Source of the DNA: SG8-39 sp041558415
GTDB lineage: Bacteria > Pseudomonadota > Gammaproteobacteria > Burkholderiales > SG8-39
Reading direction: 5' to 3'
DNA: 37,379 nucleotides
Assembly (NCBI GenBank): GCA_041558415.1
Contig: JBFFEY010000027.1
Span: 1 to 37,379, forward strand
The notes beneath the pieces were generated by a model that was not told the origin of the DNA, searched no databases, and saw only the letters and a program-made list of their open reading frames with translations. Numbering within the stretch: the first letter of the stretch is position 1; every line of letters starts with the position of its first letter. The translations under genes and the position numbers were made by a program. Shown here piece after piece: positions 1 through 8,206 of the stretch.

Positions 1-2262
1 CTTGTCCAGGTCGAGCGTCGAGCTGATCGCCTGGCCGACTTCGCCGAGCGCGGTGAGCTGGCCGACCGACTGGGTGAGCGCCTCGGTGCGGCTCTGCAGC
101 TCCTTGAACAGGCGCACGTTCTCGATCGCGATCACCGCCTGGTCGGCGAAGGTCTGGAGGAGATCGACGTGCGCCTGCGAGAACGGTCCTGCCTCCGCAC
201 GGGCTACGTTCACGATCCCGATCGGTTCGCCTTCGCGCAGGATGGGCACCACCAGAACGCTTCTGAAGCCGGCCGCAATGGCCAGGGCGCGCGACTTGGC
301 TGGCACGCCGTCCGCCTGGGAATCGGGCAGGTTGATTACCGCTCGATCCAGAATCGCGCGGCCGGCGACGACGTCGCGGCTTACACGCGCGGGATAAACA
401 CGATGGTACATCGCGAGGCCCTCGGCGCCGAGATTGTGGTGCGCGACGATGTCGAGAAATTCGCCGTCGTAGCGCAGCACGGTGCTCAGACGGCCATCGC
501 ACAAGCTGACCGAGGCGCGGACGATGGCATCAAAGACCGGCTGCACGTCCGTCGGCGACTCGCTGATCACCTTGAGGATCTCGGCGGTCGCCGTCTGCCG
601 CTCGAGCGCCTCCTTGGTCTCGGTGAACAGGCGCACGTTCTCGATCGCGATCACCGCCTGGTCCGCGAACGTCTGCAGCTGGGCCACCTCGTTGGCGTCG
701 AACGCTTTCGGCTTGGCCATGAACAGAACGATTGCGCCGATCGACGTGCCCTCGCGCAGCATCGGCGCTGCAAGGTAGGCGCCGATACCCCCGCGGCGCC
801 CCAGTTCGTGCGCGTAGGCGGGAAGCTCGGGCGCCCGTGAATAATCGGGAACGACCGTCGGTCGCCGCTCAAGGATGGTGCGCCCGGTGTTGCTTTCGCG
901 GTCGAGCGGAATCGGAAACAGCCGCCGGACGCGATCGCCCTCCGGCGTCGCGGCGATCGCCGCCAGTTCGATCCGATCACCGCGCACCATCGCCGCCGCT
1001 GCCGAAACGCCGCCGAACAGCCGCATCGCGCCTGACACGATTGCATCGAACACCGGTTGCGTCGCCGTCGGCGACTCGCTGATGACTTTCAGGATCTCCG
1101 CGGTCGCGGTCTGCCGCTCGAGTGCCTCCTTGGTCTCGTTGAACAGGCGCACGTTCTCGATCGCGATCGCCGCCTGGTCGGCGAATGTCTTCAGCAGTTC
1201 CTCGTACCGCGGCAGGATCGGGCCAGGGTCCGCCCAGGCGATGATGATCACGCCGATCGCCTTGTCTCGCCGGAGCAGCGGCACCCCGAGGATGCGCCGG
1301 AATCCCTGCGACGCGCCGATACCCTGGCTCACGCCGGTGTCCTGCAACGTATCCTCGACTCGCACAATGCGCCCGGTCAGGACGACGCGACCATTGACGC
1401 GCTCCATGGTCGGGGGCCGCGGATATGCCTTCTTGACCGCCGCCAACGCCTGATCGGTCGCGCCGGCCGACGCCGCGAGATGCAGGTTCTCCCCGTCGTA
1501 GCGGTAAACGTTCGAGTACTCGGATCGGCACAGCCGCGTGGCGTGGCGCACGATCGCATCGAACACCGGCTGCACGTCGCTCGGCGAGCTGCTGATCACC
1601 TGCAGGATCGCCGCCATCGCGGTCTGCCGCTCGAGTGCCTCGGCCGTCTGCGCAAACTGCTGCGCGTTCTGTATCGCGATCGCGGCCTGGTCGGCAAAGG
1701 TCTGGAGCAGCGCGACCTCGCCATCGGCGAACGCGCCGGCCTCGCGGCGCGACACGCCGATCGCGCCGACTGGCCGAGCCGCGCTCAGCATCGGAACGAT
1801 CATGGCCGCACGGTAGCCGCGCTGGCGCGCCTGCTCGCGCCAGCGCGGGTCGGCTGCGGCGCGCATGTCGGCGACGTTGACCGGGGCACGCTCTAGGATG
1901 CAGCGACCCGACATGGTCTCGGAGCTCAGGCGCACGGGGTAGCGCTGCCGCACGTAATGCTCGGTGTCGGGCCGTGCGCCGCGCGCGGCGCCGAAGTGCA
2001 GCTGCTCGCCGTCGAAGCGGGTCACGATTACCCCCCAGCAGTCGAGCAGCCGCATCACGCTCTCGGCGATCGCCTCGAGGACCGGCTGCACCTGCGCCGG
2101 CGAGGCGGCGATCACGTGCAGGATCTCGGCGACTGCCGCCTGCTGCGCGCGCGTGCGGCCGCGGGTGCCCGGGGCCGGGGCCTTCTTCGCCGGACGGCCC
2201 GCACGGGCGCCCCGCGGGCGCTTGCTCACCTTGGACTTGCCGACCGCGCGTTTCGATCCCAC
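1..2262 (-). CDS. Multi-GAF-domain sensor protein, partial (C-terminal part off the window)
   Basis: An uninterrupted frame of 754 codons runs from a GTG at 2262 to the left edge. The GTG is chosen because AGGAGG lies 5 nt upstream; the ATG at 2267 is in another frame and stops after 13 codons. The first ~40 residues are Lys/Arg/Ala-rich and probably disordered. Then come four GAF-like domains (about residues 45-205, 215-370, 385-550, 555-715). They are joined by near-identical helical linkers of the type FADQAAIAIENVRLF and LERQTATAEILKVISESP, and the frame ends in LTALGEVGQAISSTLDLDK, the usual entry to a further GAF domain. No membrane segment is visible, so it is probably cytoplasmic. Proteins of this architecture usually end in a histidine kinase or cyclase module, but that part is not in the window, so the output activity is unknown. 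The ligand is also unknown. Confidence 0.88.
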   Translation of the reverse strand, partial: MGSKRAVGKSKVSKRPRGARAGRPAKKAPAPGTRGRTRAQQAAVAEILHVIAASPAQVQPVLEAIAESVMRLLDCWGVIVTRFDGEQLHFGAARGARPDTEHYVRQRYPVRLSSETMSGRCILERAPVNVADMRAAADPRWREQARQRGYRAAMIVPMLSAARPVGAIGVSRREAGAFADGEVALLQTFADQAAIAIQNAQQFAQTAEALERQTAMAAILQVISSSPSDVQPVFDAIVRHATRLCRSEYSNVYRYDGENLHLAASAGATDQALAAVKKAYPRPPTMERVNGRVVLTGRIVRVEDTLQDTGVSQGIGASQGFRRILGVPLLRRDKAIGVIIIAWADPGPILPRYEELLKTFADQAAIAIENVRLFNETKEALERQTATAEILKVISESPTATQPVFDAIVSGAMRLFGGVSAAAAMVRGDRIELAAIAATPEGDRVRRLFPIPLDRESNTGRTILERRPTVVPDYSRAPELPAYAHELGRRGGIGAYLAAPMLREGTSIGAIVLFMAKPKAFDANEVAQLQTFADQAVIAIENVRLFTETKEALERQTATAEILKVISESPTDVQPVFDAIVRASVSLCDGRLSTVLRYDGEFLDIVAHHNLGAEGLAMYHRVYPARVSRDVVAGRAILDRAVINLPDSQADGVPAKSRALAIAAGFRSVLVVPILREGEPIGIVNVARAEAGPFSQAHVDLLQTFADQAVIAIENVRLFKELQSRTEALTQSVGQLTALGEVGQAISSTLDLDK

Positions 2263-2305
2263 GGCATCCTCCTGTTGCCTCTCGCGGGACCGCTGCAGTC
2301 TAGCA

Positions 2306-3259
2306 CTATGGCGTCGTACGCCGCTCCGAACTCTCCGCTGCGCGGATCTCCGGCGCCTCGTCCTCGGCCGGCACGGCTTCGCGCGGGCCGGCCAGCGTGA
2401 AGCCGTGGCCGCCGGCACGCTTGGCGGCGTGCATCGCGCTGTCGGCATCCGCCACCAGCACGTCCACGTCCCGGCCGTTGTCGGGATAGCGCGCGATACC
2501 GACGCTGATGCCGACCTCGCAGGCGCGCGTCTCGACGATCACCGGTGCCGTGAAGGCCTGCACCATGCGCTTGGCGACGCTCTCCGCATCCTCAACGCTT
2601 CGCGTGCGCGCCAGGATGACGGCAAACTCGTCGCCGCCGATGCGCGCCACGGTGTCGCCCTCGCGCGCGGCGGCGCGCAGGCGCTTGGCCGCGACCTGCA
2701 GCAGCGCGTCGCCCGTCTCCGGGCCGAAGCGTTCGTTGACCTGCTTGAAGCCGTCGAGGTCGGCGACCAGCACGGCGAAGCCGCCGCCGTGGCGGCGCGC
2801 ATCGAGCAGCACCTGGCGCAGGCGGTCGAAGAACAGTGCCCGGTTGGGCAACTCGGTGAGCGGGTCGCGAAACGCGAGTGAGGAGAGTCGGCCGAGCGCG
2901 CGGCGCGGCTCCGTGACGTCGCTCACCGTGATTACTGCGCCAGCACCCCCCGGCAGCGCGAATCCCGAGCTGGCGAGTTCGCCGTCGAACTGGCTGCCGT
3001 CGGCGCGCAGCCCGCGAAAGGCGGTGAGTGCCGACTCGGCGCCGGGCGTTTCGTCGAGCACGCCGGCCGTCGTCTCGCGGTCTTCGGCCACCACCAGCTC
3101 GAGAAAATGCTTGCCTTTGGCGGCGCCGGGTTCGAGCCGGAACAGGGCGAGCAAGGCGGGGCTCGCCCAGTCCACCCGCCCCTCGCGCAGCACCGCCACC
3201 GCCAGCTTGCGGCGCTTGATGAGCGCGACGAGACCCGCGATCGAGAGGAAGGGTTGCAT
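2306..3259 (-). CDS. PAS-GGDEF diguanylate cyclase
   Basis: 317 residues. A PAS-like sensor domain (about 17-117, ending in the typical VITVSDVTEPRRA linker) precedes a complete GGDEF domain (about 127-290). The catalytic motif GGDEF is intact at 208-212, the metal-binding Asp of VADLDGFK is present (about 167-169), and an inhibitory I-site RxxD (REGD, 199-202) sits at the standard distance before it. The enzyme should therefore make cyclic-di-GMP from two GTP and be subject to product inhibition. There is no membrane segment, so a cytoplasmic location is expected. The C-terminal ~25 residues are acidic and low in complexity. The gene lies 43 nt downstream of the multi-GAF sensor start, on the same strand, and diverges from the degenerate response regulator. 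The signal read by the PAS domain cannot be told from sequence. Confidence 0.93.
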   Translation of the reverse strand: MQPFLSIAGLVALIKRRKLAVAVLREGRVDWASPALLALFRLEPGAAKGKHFLELVVAEDRETTAGVLDETPGAESALTAFRGLRADGSQFDGELASSGFALPGGAGAVITVSDVTEPRRALGRLSSLAFRDPLTELPNRALFFDRLRQVLLDARRHGGGFAVLVADLDGFKQVNERFGPETGDALLQVAAKRLRAAAREGDTVARIGGDEFAVILARTRSVEDAESVAKRMVQAFTAPVIVETRACEVGISVGIARYPDNGRDVDVLVADADSAMHAAKRAGGHGFTLAGPREAVPAEDEAPEIRAAESSERRTTP

Positions 3260-3439
3260 GGTCGAAATGTAATCTAATCGACGCCATCACCGGGCGGTGC
3301 AAATTTGGGTCAAGGACCTGCGGCAATACCGCTTGCGGAGGCCTGAAACGAGCGGCGAGGGCGCGCGCCCGCGGCTGGACACTGCACATCCACCCCTGTA
3401 GGCTCTGCGCCCGTCACCGACTCCACGACGAAACCGGGA

Positions 3440-4105
3440 ATGTTCGAGGCGCAGGTCACGGTGCTGCCGCGCAAGACCAGCGACACCGTGATGGTCGTCG
3501 ACGATCAGTCCACCAGCCGCACCATTCTCGAGCAGGTCGTGCGCAGCCTGGACAAGCGCATCCAGGTGAGCGCCTTCCCGCGCTCGGTCGACGCGCTGGT
3601 GTGGGCGACGCGGCACGTCGCCGATCTCGTGCTGCTGGGCTACGCGATGCCCGACATGGACGGCATCGAGCTCGTCAAGCGCCTGCGCGTGATACCCGGC
3701 TACGAGACCGTGCCGATCTTGATGGTGACGGCGCACGACGCGCGCGAGGTGCGCTACGCCGCGCTCGATGCCGGCATCACCGACCTGCTGTCCAAGCCCG
3801 TGGACGTGCGCGAATGCGTGGCGCGCTGCCGCAACCTGCTCAAGCTGCGCCACCAGCAGTTCGCGCTCGAGGATCGGCAGCGGCTGCTCGAGGAGATGGT
3901 GCAGCAGTCGGTGCGCGATGCGCAGGCGCGCGAGCGCGAGAAGGAGACCCTGATGCAGCTCGCGCGCGGGACCGACCAACGCAACGAACCGGGCCATGGC
4001 CACGTGTTCGTGCGCACGCCGCGCTACCTGCGCGCCTACATCGCGCCGCGGCTGCTCGGCCCGTTCCGCCCGCGCCGCAGGATCGCCGGTCGATCACCTG
4101 GCTGA
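3440..4105 (+). CDS. Degenerate response-regulator receiver with truncated HD-GYP start
   Basis: 221 residues. Residues ~15-130 form a CheY-like receiver: acidic pair D21-D22, Thr97 in LMVTAHD and Lys119 in LLSKPVD are kept. The expected phospho-acceptor Asp, in the strand ADLVLLGYAMPDMDG, is Gly67 (codon ggc), so normal Asp phosphorylation is not possible. A coiled segment (about 140-175) follows. The run ETLMQLARGTDQRNEPGHGHVFVRTPRYLRAYIA then resembles the opening helices of an HD-GYP phosphodiesterase as found in RpfG-type regulators. The frame then drifts into Arg/Pro-rich sequence and stops; the next gene begins 70 nt later, so no HD or GYP motif exists. It is best read as a decayed RpfG-like regulator, or a stand-alone pseudo-receiver. 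It sits divergently beside a diguanylate cyclase, fitting a former c-di-GMP role. Confidence 0.75.
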   Translation: MFEAQVTVLPRKTSDTVMVVDDQSTSRTILEQVVRSLDKRIQVSAFPRSVDALVWATRHVADLVLLGYAMPDMDGIELVKRLRVIPGYETVPILMVTAHDAREVRYAALDAGITDLLSKPVDVRECVARCRNLLKLRHQQFALEDRQRLLEEMVQQSVRDAQAREREKETLMQLARGTDQRNEPGHGHVFVRTPRYLRAYIAPRLLGPFRPRRRIAGRSPG

Positions 4106-4175
4106 TTGCCTGCGACGCGCGGCGTGGGCATGCCGGACTGACGAACCCGTATAAGCAAGCCGCAGGATCTAGCAC

Positions 4176-5777
4176 GTGACCTGGGACTACGTCATCGTCG
4201 GCGCCGGCTCCGCGGGCTGCGTGCTCGCCAACCGCCTCAGCGCCGACCCCGCCACGCGCGTGCTGCTGCTGGAAGCGGGCGGCGAGGCGAAGAGCCCCTG
4301 GATCGCGATCCCGGCGGGCTTCCAGAAGCTGATCGATCACCCGGTCTACAACTGGCGCTTCGCGACCGAGCCGGAGGACGGCACGCGCGGCCGGCGCATC
4401 CCCATTCCGCGCGGCCGCGTGGTCGGCGGCTCGAGCGCGATCAACGGCATGCTGCAGGTGCGCGGCCAGCCGCTCGACTACGACACGTGGCAGCGCAGGG
4501 GCAATCGCGGCTGGTCCTGGGACGAGGTGCTGCCCTATTTCCGCAGGGTCGAGCACTTCGAGCGCGGCGGCGACGCGCTGCGCGGCAGCACGGGCCTGCT
4601 CAACATCGCCGACATGCGCGAGCGCCACGAACTGGTCGACGCCTTCATCGCCGCGGGCGTTGAATGCGGCTACCCGCGCAACCCGGACTACAACGGCGCG
4701 CGCCAGGACGGCGTCGGCTACTACCAGGTCACGCAGAAGAACGGCCGGCGCGTGAGCGCCGCGCAGGCCTACCTCGACCCGGCGCGCGGGCGCGCGAACC
4801 TCGCGCTGCATACCGGCGCGCAGGTGCGGCGCGTGCTCTTCGAAGGCCGCCGCGCCGTCGGCGTCGAGTTCGATCGCGAGGGAAAAACCGAGACCGTGCA
4901 CGCGGCGCGCGCAGTGATCCTCAGCGCGGGCGCGGTGAAGTCGCCCCAGCTCCTCGAGCTCTCGGGCGTCGGCGCCCCGGAGCTGTTGCGCGCGCAGGGC
5001 ATCGCGCTGCGCCACGCGCTGCCCGGCGTCGGCGAGAACTACCGCGACCACTATGCCGCGCGCATCGCCTGGCGCGTGACGCGCCCGATCACCCTGAACG
5101 AGGACACGCGCGGCTGGCGCCTGGCGCGCGAGCTGCTGAAGTATTTTCTGTTGCGCCGCGGCGCGCTCACCTGGACCGCCGGCATCGGCCACGGCTTCGT
5201 GCGCAGCCGTCCGGAGCTCGAGACGCCGGACTGCCAGCTGTTTTTCGCGCACGGCAGCTTCGATGCCGACACGCGCAAGTTCGAGCGCGCACCCGGCATG
5301 ACGATCGGCGTCTACCAGTGCCGTCCCGAGAGCCGCGGCAGCATCCACATCGGCTCGCGCGATCCGTTCGCGCCGCCCAAGATCCGGCCGAACTTCCTCG
5401 GCGAGGCACTCGACTGCGAAGTGCTCCTCGGCGGCATGCGCGTCGCGCGCCGCATCGGCGAGGCCGCCGCGCTCGCGCCCTATCGCGGCGCCGAGATCAA
5501 GCCCGGCGCGCAGTGCCAGAGTGACGACGAACTGATCGACTACGCACGGCGCACCGGCAGCACCACTTACCACGTCATGGGCACCTGCGCGATGGGGCCG
5601 GCGCAGGACCCGCTGGCGGTGGTCGACGAGCGGCTCGCGGTGCGCGGCCTCGAGGGCCTGCGCGTGGTCGACGCCTCGGTCATGCCCACCATGCCGTCGG
5701 GCAACATCAATGCCGCGGTGATGATGGTGGCGGAGAAGGCCGCCGACATGATCCGCGAGGACGCGGCGGCGGGCTAG
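4176..5777 (+). CDS. GMC-family FAD oxidoreductase (choline/alcohol dehydrogenase-like)
   Basis: 533 residues with a GTG start that places the dinucleotide fold directly at the N-terminus (YVIVGAGSAGCVLANRLS, residues 5-22; the acidic ribose-binding residue is in LLLEAGG). The GMC signature around RGRVVGGSSAINGM is present. The C-terminal catalytic pair is intact, His466 (TYHVMGTCAMG) and Asn510 (MPSGNINAAV). Length and layout match the choline-dehydrogenase/alkyl-alcohol-dehydrogenase branch. Such enzymes oxidise primary alcohols to aldehydes, passing electrons from FAD to a quinone or to oxygen; the substrate here is not determined. There is no signal peptide. It stands alone between a decayed regulator and substrate-binding-protein genes on the other strand, with no adjacent betaine aldehyde dehydrogenase or choline transporter, so a specific BetA assignment is not supported. 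Confidence 0.93.
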   Translation: MTWDYVIVGAGSAGCVLANRLSADPATRVLLLEAGGEAKSPWIAIPAGFQKLIDHPVYNWRFATEPEDGTRGRRIPIPRGRVVGGSSAINGMLQVRGQPLDYDTWQRRGNRGWSWDEVLPYFRRVEHFERGGDALRGSTGLLNIADMRERHELVDAFIAAGVECGYPRNPDYNGARQDGVGYYQVTQKNGRRVSAAQAYLDPARGRANLALHTGAQVRRVLFEGRRAVGVEFDREGKTETVHAARAVILSAGAVKSPQLLELSGVGAPELLRAQGIALRHALPGVGENYRDHYAARIAWRVTRPITLNEDTRGWRLARELLKYFLLRRGALTWTAGIGHGFVRSRPELETPDCQLFFAHGSFDADTRKFERAPGMTIGVYQCRPESRGSIHIGSRDPFAPPKIRPNFLGEALDCEVLLGGMRVARRIGEAAALAPYRGAEIKPGAQCQSDDELIDYARRTGSTTYHVMGTCAMGPAQDPLAVVDERLAVRGLEGLRVVDASVMPTMPSGNINAAVMMVAEKAADMIREDAAAG

Positions 5778-5818
5778 CCCGGCGCGCGCCTACAAGGTCT
5801 GCTTTCGGCCAGAAGCGG

Positions 5819-6796
5819 TCATTCGATCACGCGGCTGGCCCGTAGCATGACCGAGGGCGGGATCGTGAGGCCGAGCGCCTTTGCAGTCTTAAGATTGAGG
5901 ACCAAATCGAATACCGTCGGCTGTTCGATCGGTATGTCGCCTGGCTTCATTCCCTTCAGGATCTTGCCGACGTGCCTTGCGGCCGCGCGAAACAGGCCCG
6001 GGCTACTCGGGCCGTAGGACATCAGCGCGCCCGCGTCAACGAAGAGGTCTGCCGGATATGAGATCGGCAGACGATGTTTTATCGCGAGCCTGGCAATTTC
6101 TGCGCGTAGAGCAATCTGCGGGCCACCACCGATAGCAAGCACGGCGTCCGCGCCGCGGCGTGTCATCTCGGCAAAATCCTGCTCTGGCTCTCCCGAGAAC
6201 TCGTGCCAGTACGTGCGCATCCCACGAGCGGGAGCCGCGGCATCAAAGACAGCCTTGAAAACGTCGTACGGTGCATCCCACAAGACGGCGACAAGAGAAA
6301 TGCTCGGCGCAATCTCCTTCAACACCTCAAGGCGCTTGACCCCGGTGGCGCCTCTCTTGAACTCCCAGGTGATGCCAGTAATGTTGCCGCCCGGCTTTGC
6401 GAAGCTGCTTGCGTATCCCGCATCGATGACTTCGGTTCCGGCTGTCATGACAATCGGGATGCTCTGCGTAGCCGCCTGCGCCGCCGTGGTCACGGCATTG
6501 GGCCCGGTGATAATCACGTCCGGCTTGCTGCGAATGAGCGCTTTCATCACTTCGGGAAGGCGCTCCGGCTTGCCTTCGGCGGAGTGAAATTCCAGAACGA
6601 TATCGTTCCCGGGCAGATACCCCAGATCACGCAGCCCCTGTTCCAGCGCTGCAATAAGACTTTCCAGCCCGCGATACGAGGTAAGCGCTGGCAATGCGAT
6701 CCGGTAGACCCTTTTTTCTTGCTGCGCGCGCGCCATCGGCGCGGCGAGCAACGCGCCTGTGGCGATCAGGAACCGCCGGCGTCCGGTCTTGCCCAT
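5819..6796 (-). CDS. Orphan ABC-type substrate-binding protein (PF04392-like), SBP1
   Basis: 325 residues. The N-terminus (MGKTGRRRFLIATGALLAAPMARAQQ) is an export signal with a twin-arginine-like RRRFL motif and probable cleavage after ARA. The mature part shows the marks of the ABC_sub_bind family: RIALPAL at the start, the segment KPDVIITGPNAVTTAAQAATQSIPIVM, the PGGNITGI turn, and the tail LNLKTAKALGLTIPPSVMLRASRVIE. A periplasmic solute receptor is predicted; the ligand is unknown. No ATPase or permease gene is near it. It lies 182 nt downstream of SBP2 on the same strand and is preceded by a strong Shine-Dalgarno (GGGAGG). The region is visibly less GC-rich than the flanking genes. Its upstream leader resembles those of SBP2 and SBP4 (6811-6869). 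Confidence 0.9.
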   Translation of the reverse strand: MGKTGRRRFLIATGALLAAPMARAQQEKRVYRIALPALTSYRGLESLIAALEQGLRDLGYLPGNDIVLEFHSAEGKPERLPEVMKALIRSKPDVIITGPNAVTTAAQAATQSIPIVMTAGTEVIDAGYASSFAKPGGNITGITWEFKRGATGVKRLEVLKEIAPSISLVAVLWDAPYDVFKAVFDAAAPARGMRTYWHEFSGEPEQDFAEMTRRGADAVLAIGGGPQIALRAEIARLAIKHRLPISYPADLFVDAGALMSYGPSSPGLFRAAARHVGKILKGMKPGDIPIEQPTVFDLVLNLKTAKALGLTIPPSVMLRASRVIE

Positions 6797-6869
6797 GGCG
6801 CCCTCCCGCCGGGCTGAGCCTCACTGAAATATCGCGAAACCGTAACGGGTTACCAAAAGCCGGTATTGA
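6797..6869 (-). promoter_or_regulatory. Conserved upstream leader of SBP1
   Basis: In the gene's direction, TCAATAC lies 67 nt upstream of the start (complement of GTATTGA at 6863) and GGCTCAGCCC about 15 nt upstream, just before the Shine-Dalgarno. The same two elements at the same spacing precede SBP2 and SBP4. It may be a promoter or operator, or simply unchanged flanking DNA from gene duplication. Confidence 0.45.
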
Positions 6870-6922
6870 TTCCAGTCATGATTTCGTGAATTTTGGAACG
6901 GCCGTCATCTGGAAACTGGACC

Positions 6923-6980
6923 GACCGCTTTGGTTCGGCAGGGCCCGATCTGGGCCAGCCTCCACCAACCAAGAGCGGTC
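6923..6980. repeat. Nested hairpin between SBP2 and SBP1
   Basis: An outer inverted repeat pairs GACCGCTTTGGTT (6923-6935) with AACCAAGAGCGGTC (6967-6980; one extra base). It encloses an inner stem GGCCC/GGGCC (6942-6946 with 6952-6956). It ends at the SBP2 stop codon (6979-6981). It could act as a transcription terminator or mRNA-stabilising structure between the two genes; there is no U-tract, so factor-independent termination is doubtful. The 16 nt GCGGTCATTCGATCAC over the stop codon recurs exactly at 5815-5830 over the SBP1 stop. Confidence 0.5.
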
Positions 6981-7998
6981 ATTCGATCACCCGATCGACA
7001 CGTAAAGCGAAAGACGGTGGCATCACAAAATCCTGCGCCTTCGCAGTGGCAAGATTCACAACGATTTCATATTCGCTCGGCAGTTCGACCGGCATTTCCG
7101 CCGGTTTCGTGCCTCGCAACACCTGGTCGACCATCTCCGCCGTTCGAACCAGCGTTGGTTCCAATACGATTCCGTATGACATGAGCCCACCTGCCTTTGC
7201 CCACTCTTGCGTCATGTACACATCGACCAATCGCTGTCGCCGGGCGAATTCGACGATCTGCTTTCTAGCGCCGATTATCAGCGGGACGTCGTGAACGACC
7301 ATCGAATCGGGAGACCAATGCTCCATGGCGGCGAACGCCGATTCGAAATCCGCACGCTTTCGCACATGAAATGTTTTAGCCTCAAACTGCAGGTCACGAA
7401 TGGCATCGGCCATCCTCTTACCCAGCCATTTCATATCCACCACATTGTCTGAAATGTCTCGGAACGTCGTGGCTGCCGTGAGCGTAGCCACGCGGGCGGC
7501 ATGCGGCGCAAGCTCTCTGAGAAGCTGGTACCGCTTTACGTAGACACTGCCATCCGAGACCCACGCTAGGCCGGTCACATTGCCTCCCGGCTTAGCAAGC
7601 GAGCCCACAATACCCAGCCTTTCTGGAAACCCGACACGCCAAAACACGATGGGAATGGTGGTGGTTGCTTTAACCGCGGCAATCGCGCCCCATGGACTCG
7701 CTGTCCAGATCACGTCCACCTTTTTCTCCACAAGCATCGTGGCGAGTTCGGGTAGCCGGTTCATCTTGGAGTTGGCGAACGCGTACTCGACACGAAGTGT
7801 TTTTCCCTCTATCCAGCCCAGCTCCTGCAGCCGTGTAAAGAACCGCCATTTTTGGAGAGACTTCGGCGGAACCTCGGGACCCGGGAATAGGCACCCGAGC
7901 ACCGGCAATTTTGTCGATGTGCTTGCGCGGGAAAAACGCGGCGCTGCGAGAAGAGCGCCCACAGCGGTCAGGAAGCGACGGCGTTCGATCAGGCTCAT
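6979..7998 (-). CDS. Orphan ABC-type substrate-binding protein, SBP2
   Basis: 339 residues, same family as SBP1, SBP3 and SBP4. The signal region MSLIERRRFLTAVGALLAAPRFSRAS carries an RRRFL twin-arginine-like motif; its first ten residues are identical to those of SBP4, 25 kb away. Family marks include KKVDVIWTASPWGAIAAVKATTTIPIVF, KPGGNVTGLAW and the ending VNLATAKAQDFVMPPSFALRVDRVIE. It is probably exported and binds a small solute, ligand unknown. It is the first gene of a two-gene minus-strand unit with SBP1, diverging from the PadR regulator. The start ATG at 7998 is preceded by AAAGGAGGG. The DNA is less GC-rich than its neighbours. No transporter partner is seen in the window. Confidence 0.9.
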   Translation of the reverse strand: MSLIERRRFLTAVGALLAAPRFSRASTSTKLPVLGCLFPGPEVPPKSLQKWRFFTRLQELGWIEGKTLRVEYAFANSKMNRLPELATMLVEKKVDVIWTASPWGAIAAVKATTTIPIVFWRVGFPERLGIVGSLAKPGGNVTGLAWVSDGSVYVKRYQLLRELAPHAARVATLTAATTFRDISDNVVDMKWLGKRMADAIRDLQFEAKTFHVRKRADFESAFAAMEHWSPDSMVVHDVPLIIGARKQIVEFARRQRLVDVYMTQEWAKAGGLMSYGIVLEPTLVRTAEMVDQVLRGTKPAEMPVELPSEYEIVVNLATAKAQDFVMPPSFALRVDRVIE

Positions 7999-8206
7999 TG
8001 AACCCTCCTTTGGGTTGAGCCCTGCGCGTAGATTCGCCTCTCTTACCTGATTGGCAGGATTGCGTATTGACGCTGATCAGAATTCGGAGCCGCCGAACGC
8101 CCGTTTAGCGCTGCGTCTTTCGTCTGCCCAAGCTTCCAGCGACCCCGCTCCGCGCCGGCCGCGACCCTTCGATCGCGCACACGTTGACCTGCGACAAGCG
8201 GCGCTC
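7999..8206. other. Intergenic region upstream of SBP2 and PadR
   Basis: This holds the SBP2 leader (GGCTCAACCC at complement of 8012-8021, TCAATAC at complement of 8064-8070, the latter 66 nt from the start) and a short CCTGATTGGCAGG hairpin near 8046-8058. Nothing recognisable is seen between about 8085 and 8205. Confidence 0.4.

Noticed and set aside
3840..5573. Long minus-strand frame opposite the GMC oxidoreductase
   Set aside because: Antisense shadow of a gene with intact catalytic His and Asn.
4176..5777. BetA choline dehydrogenase proper
   Set aside because: The fold fits but no betaine genes are near; many GMC enzymes share these motifs.
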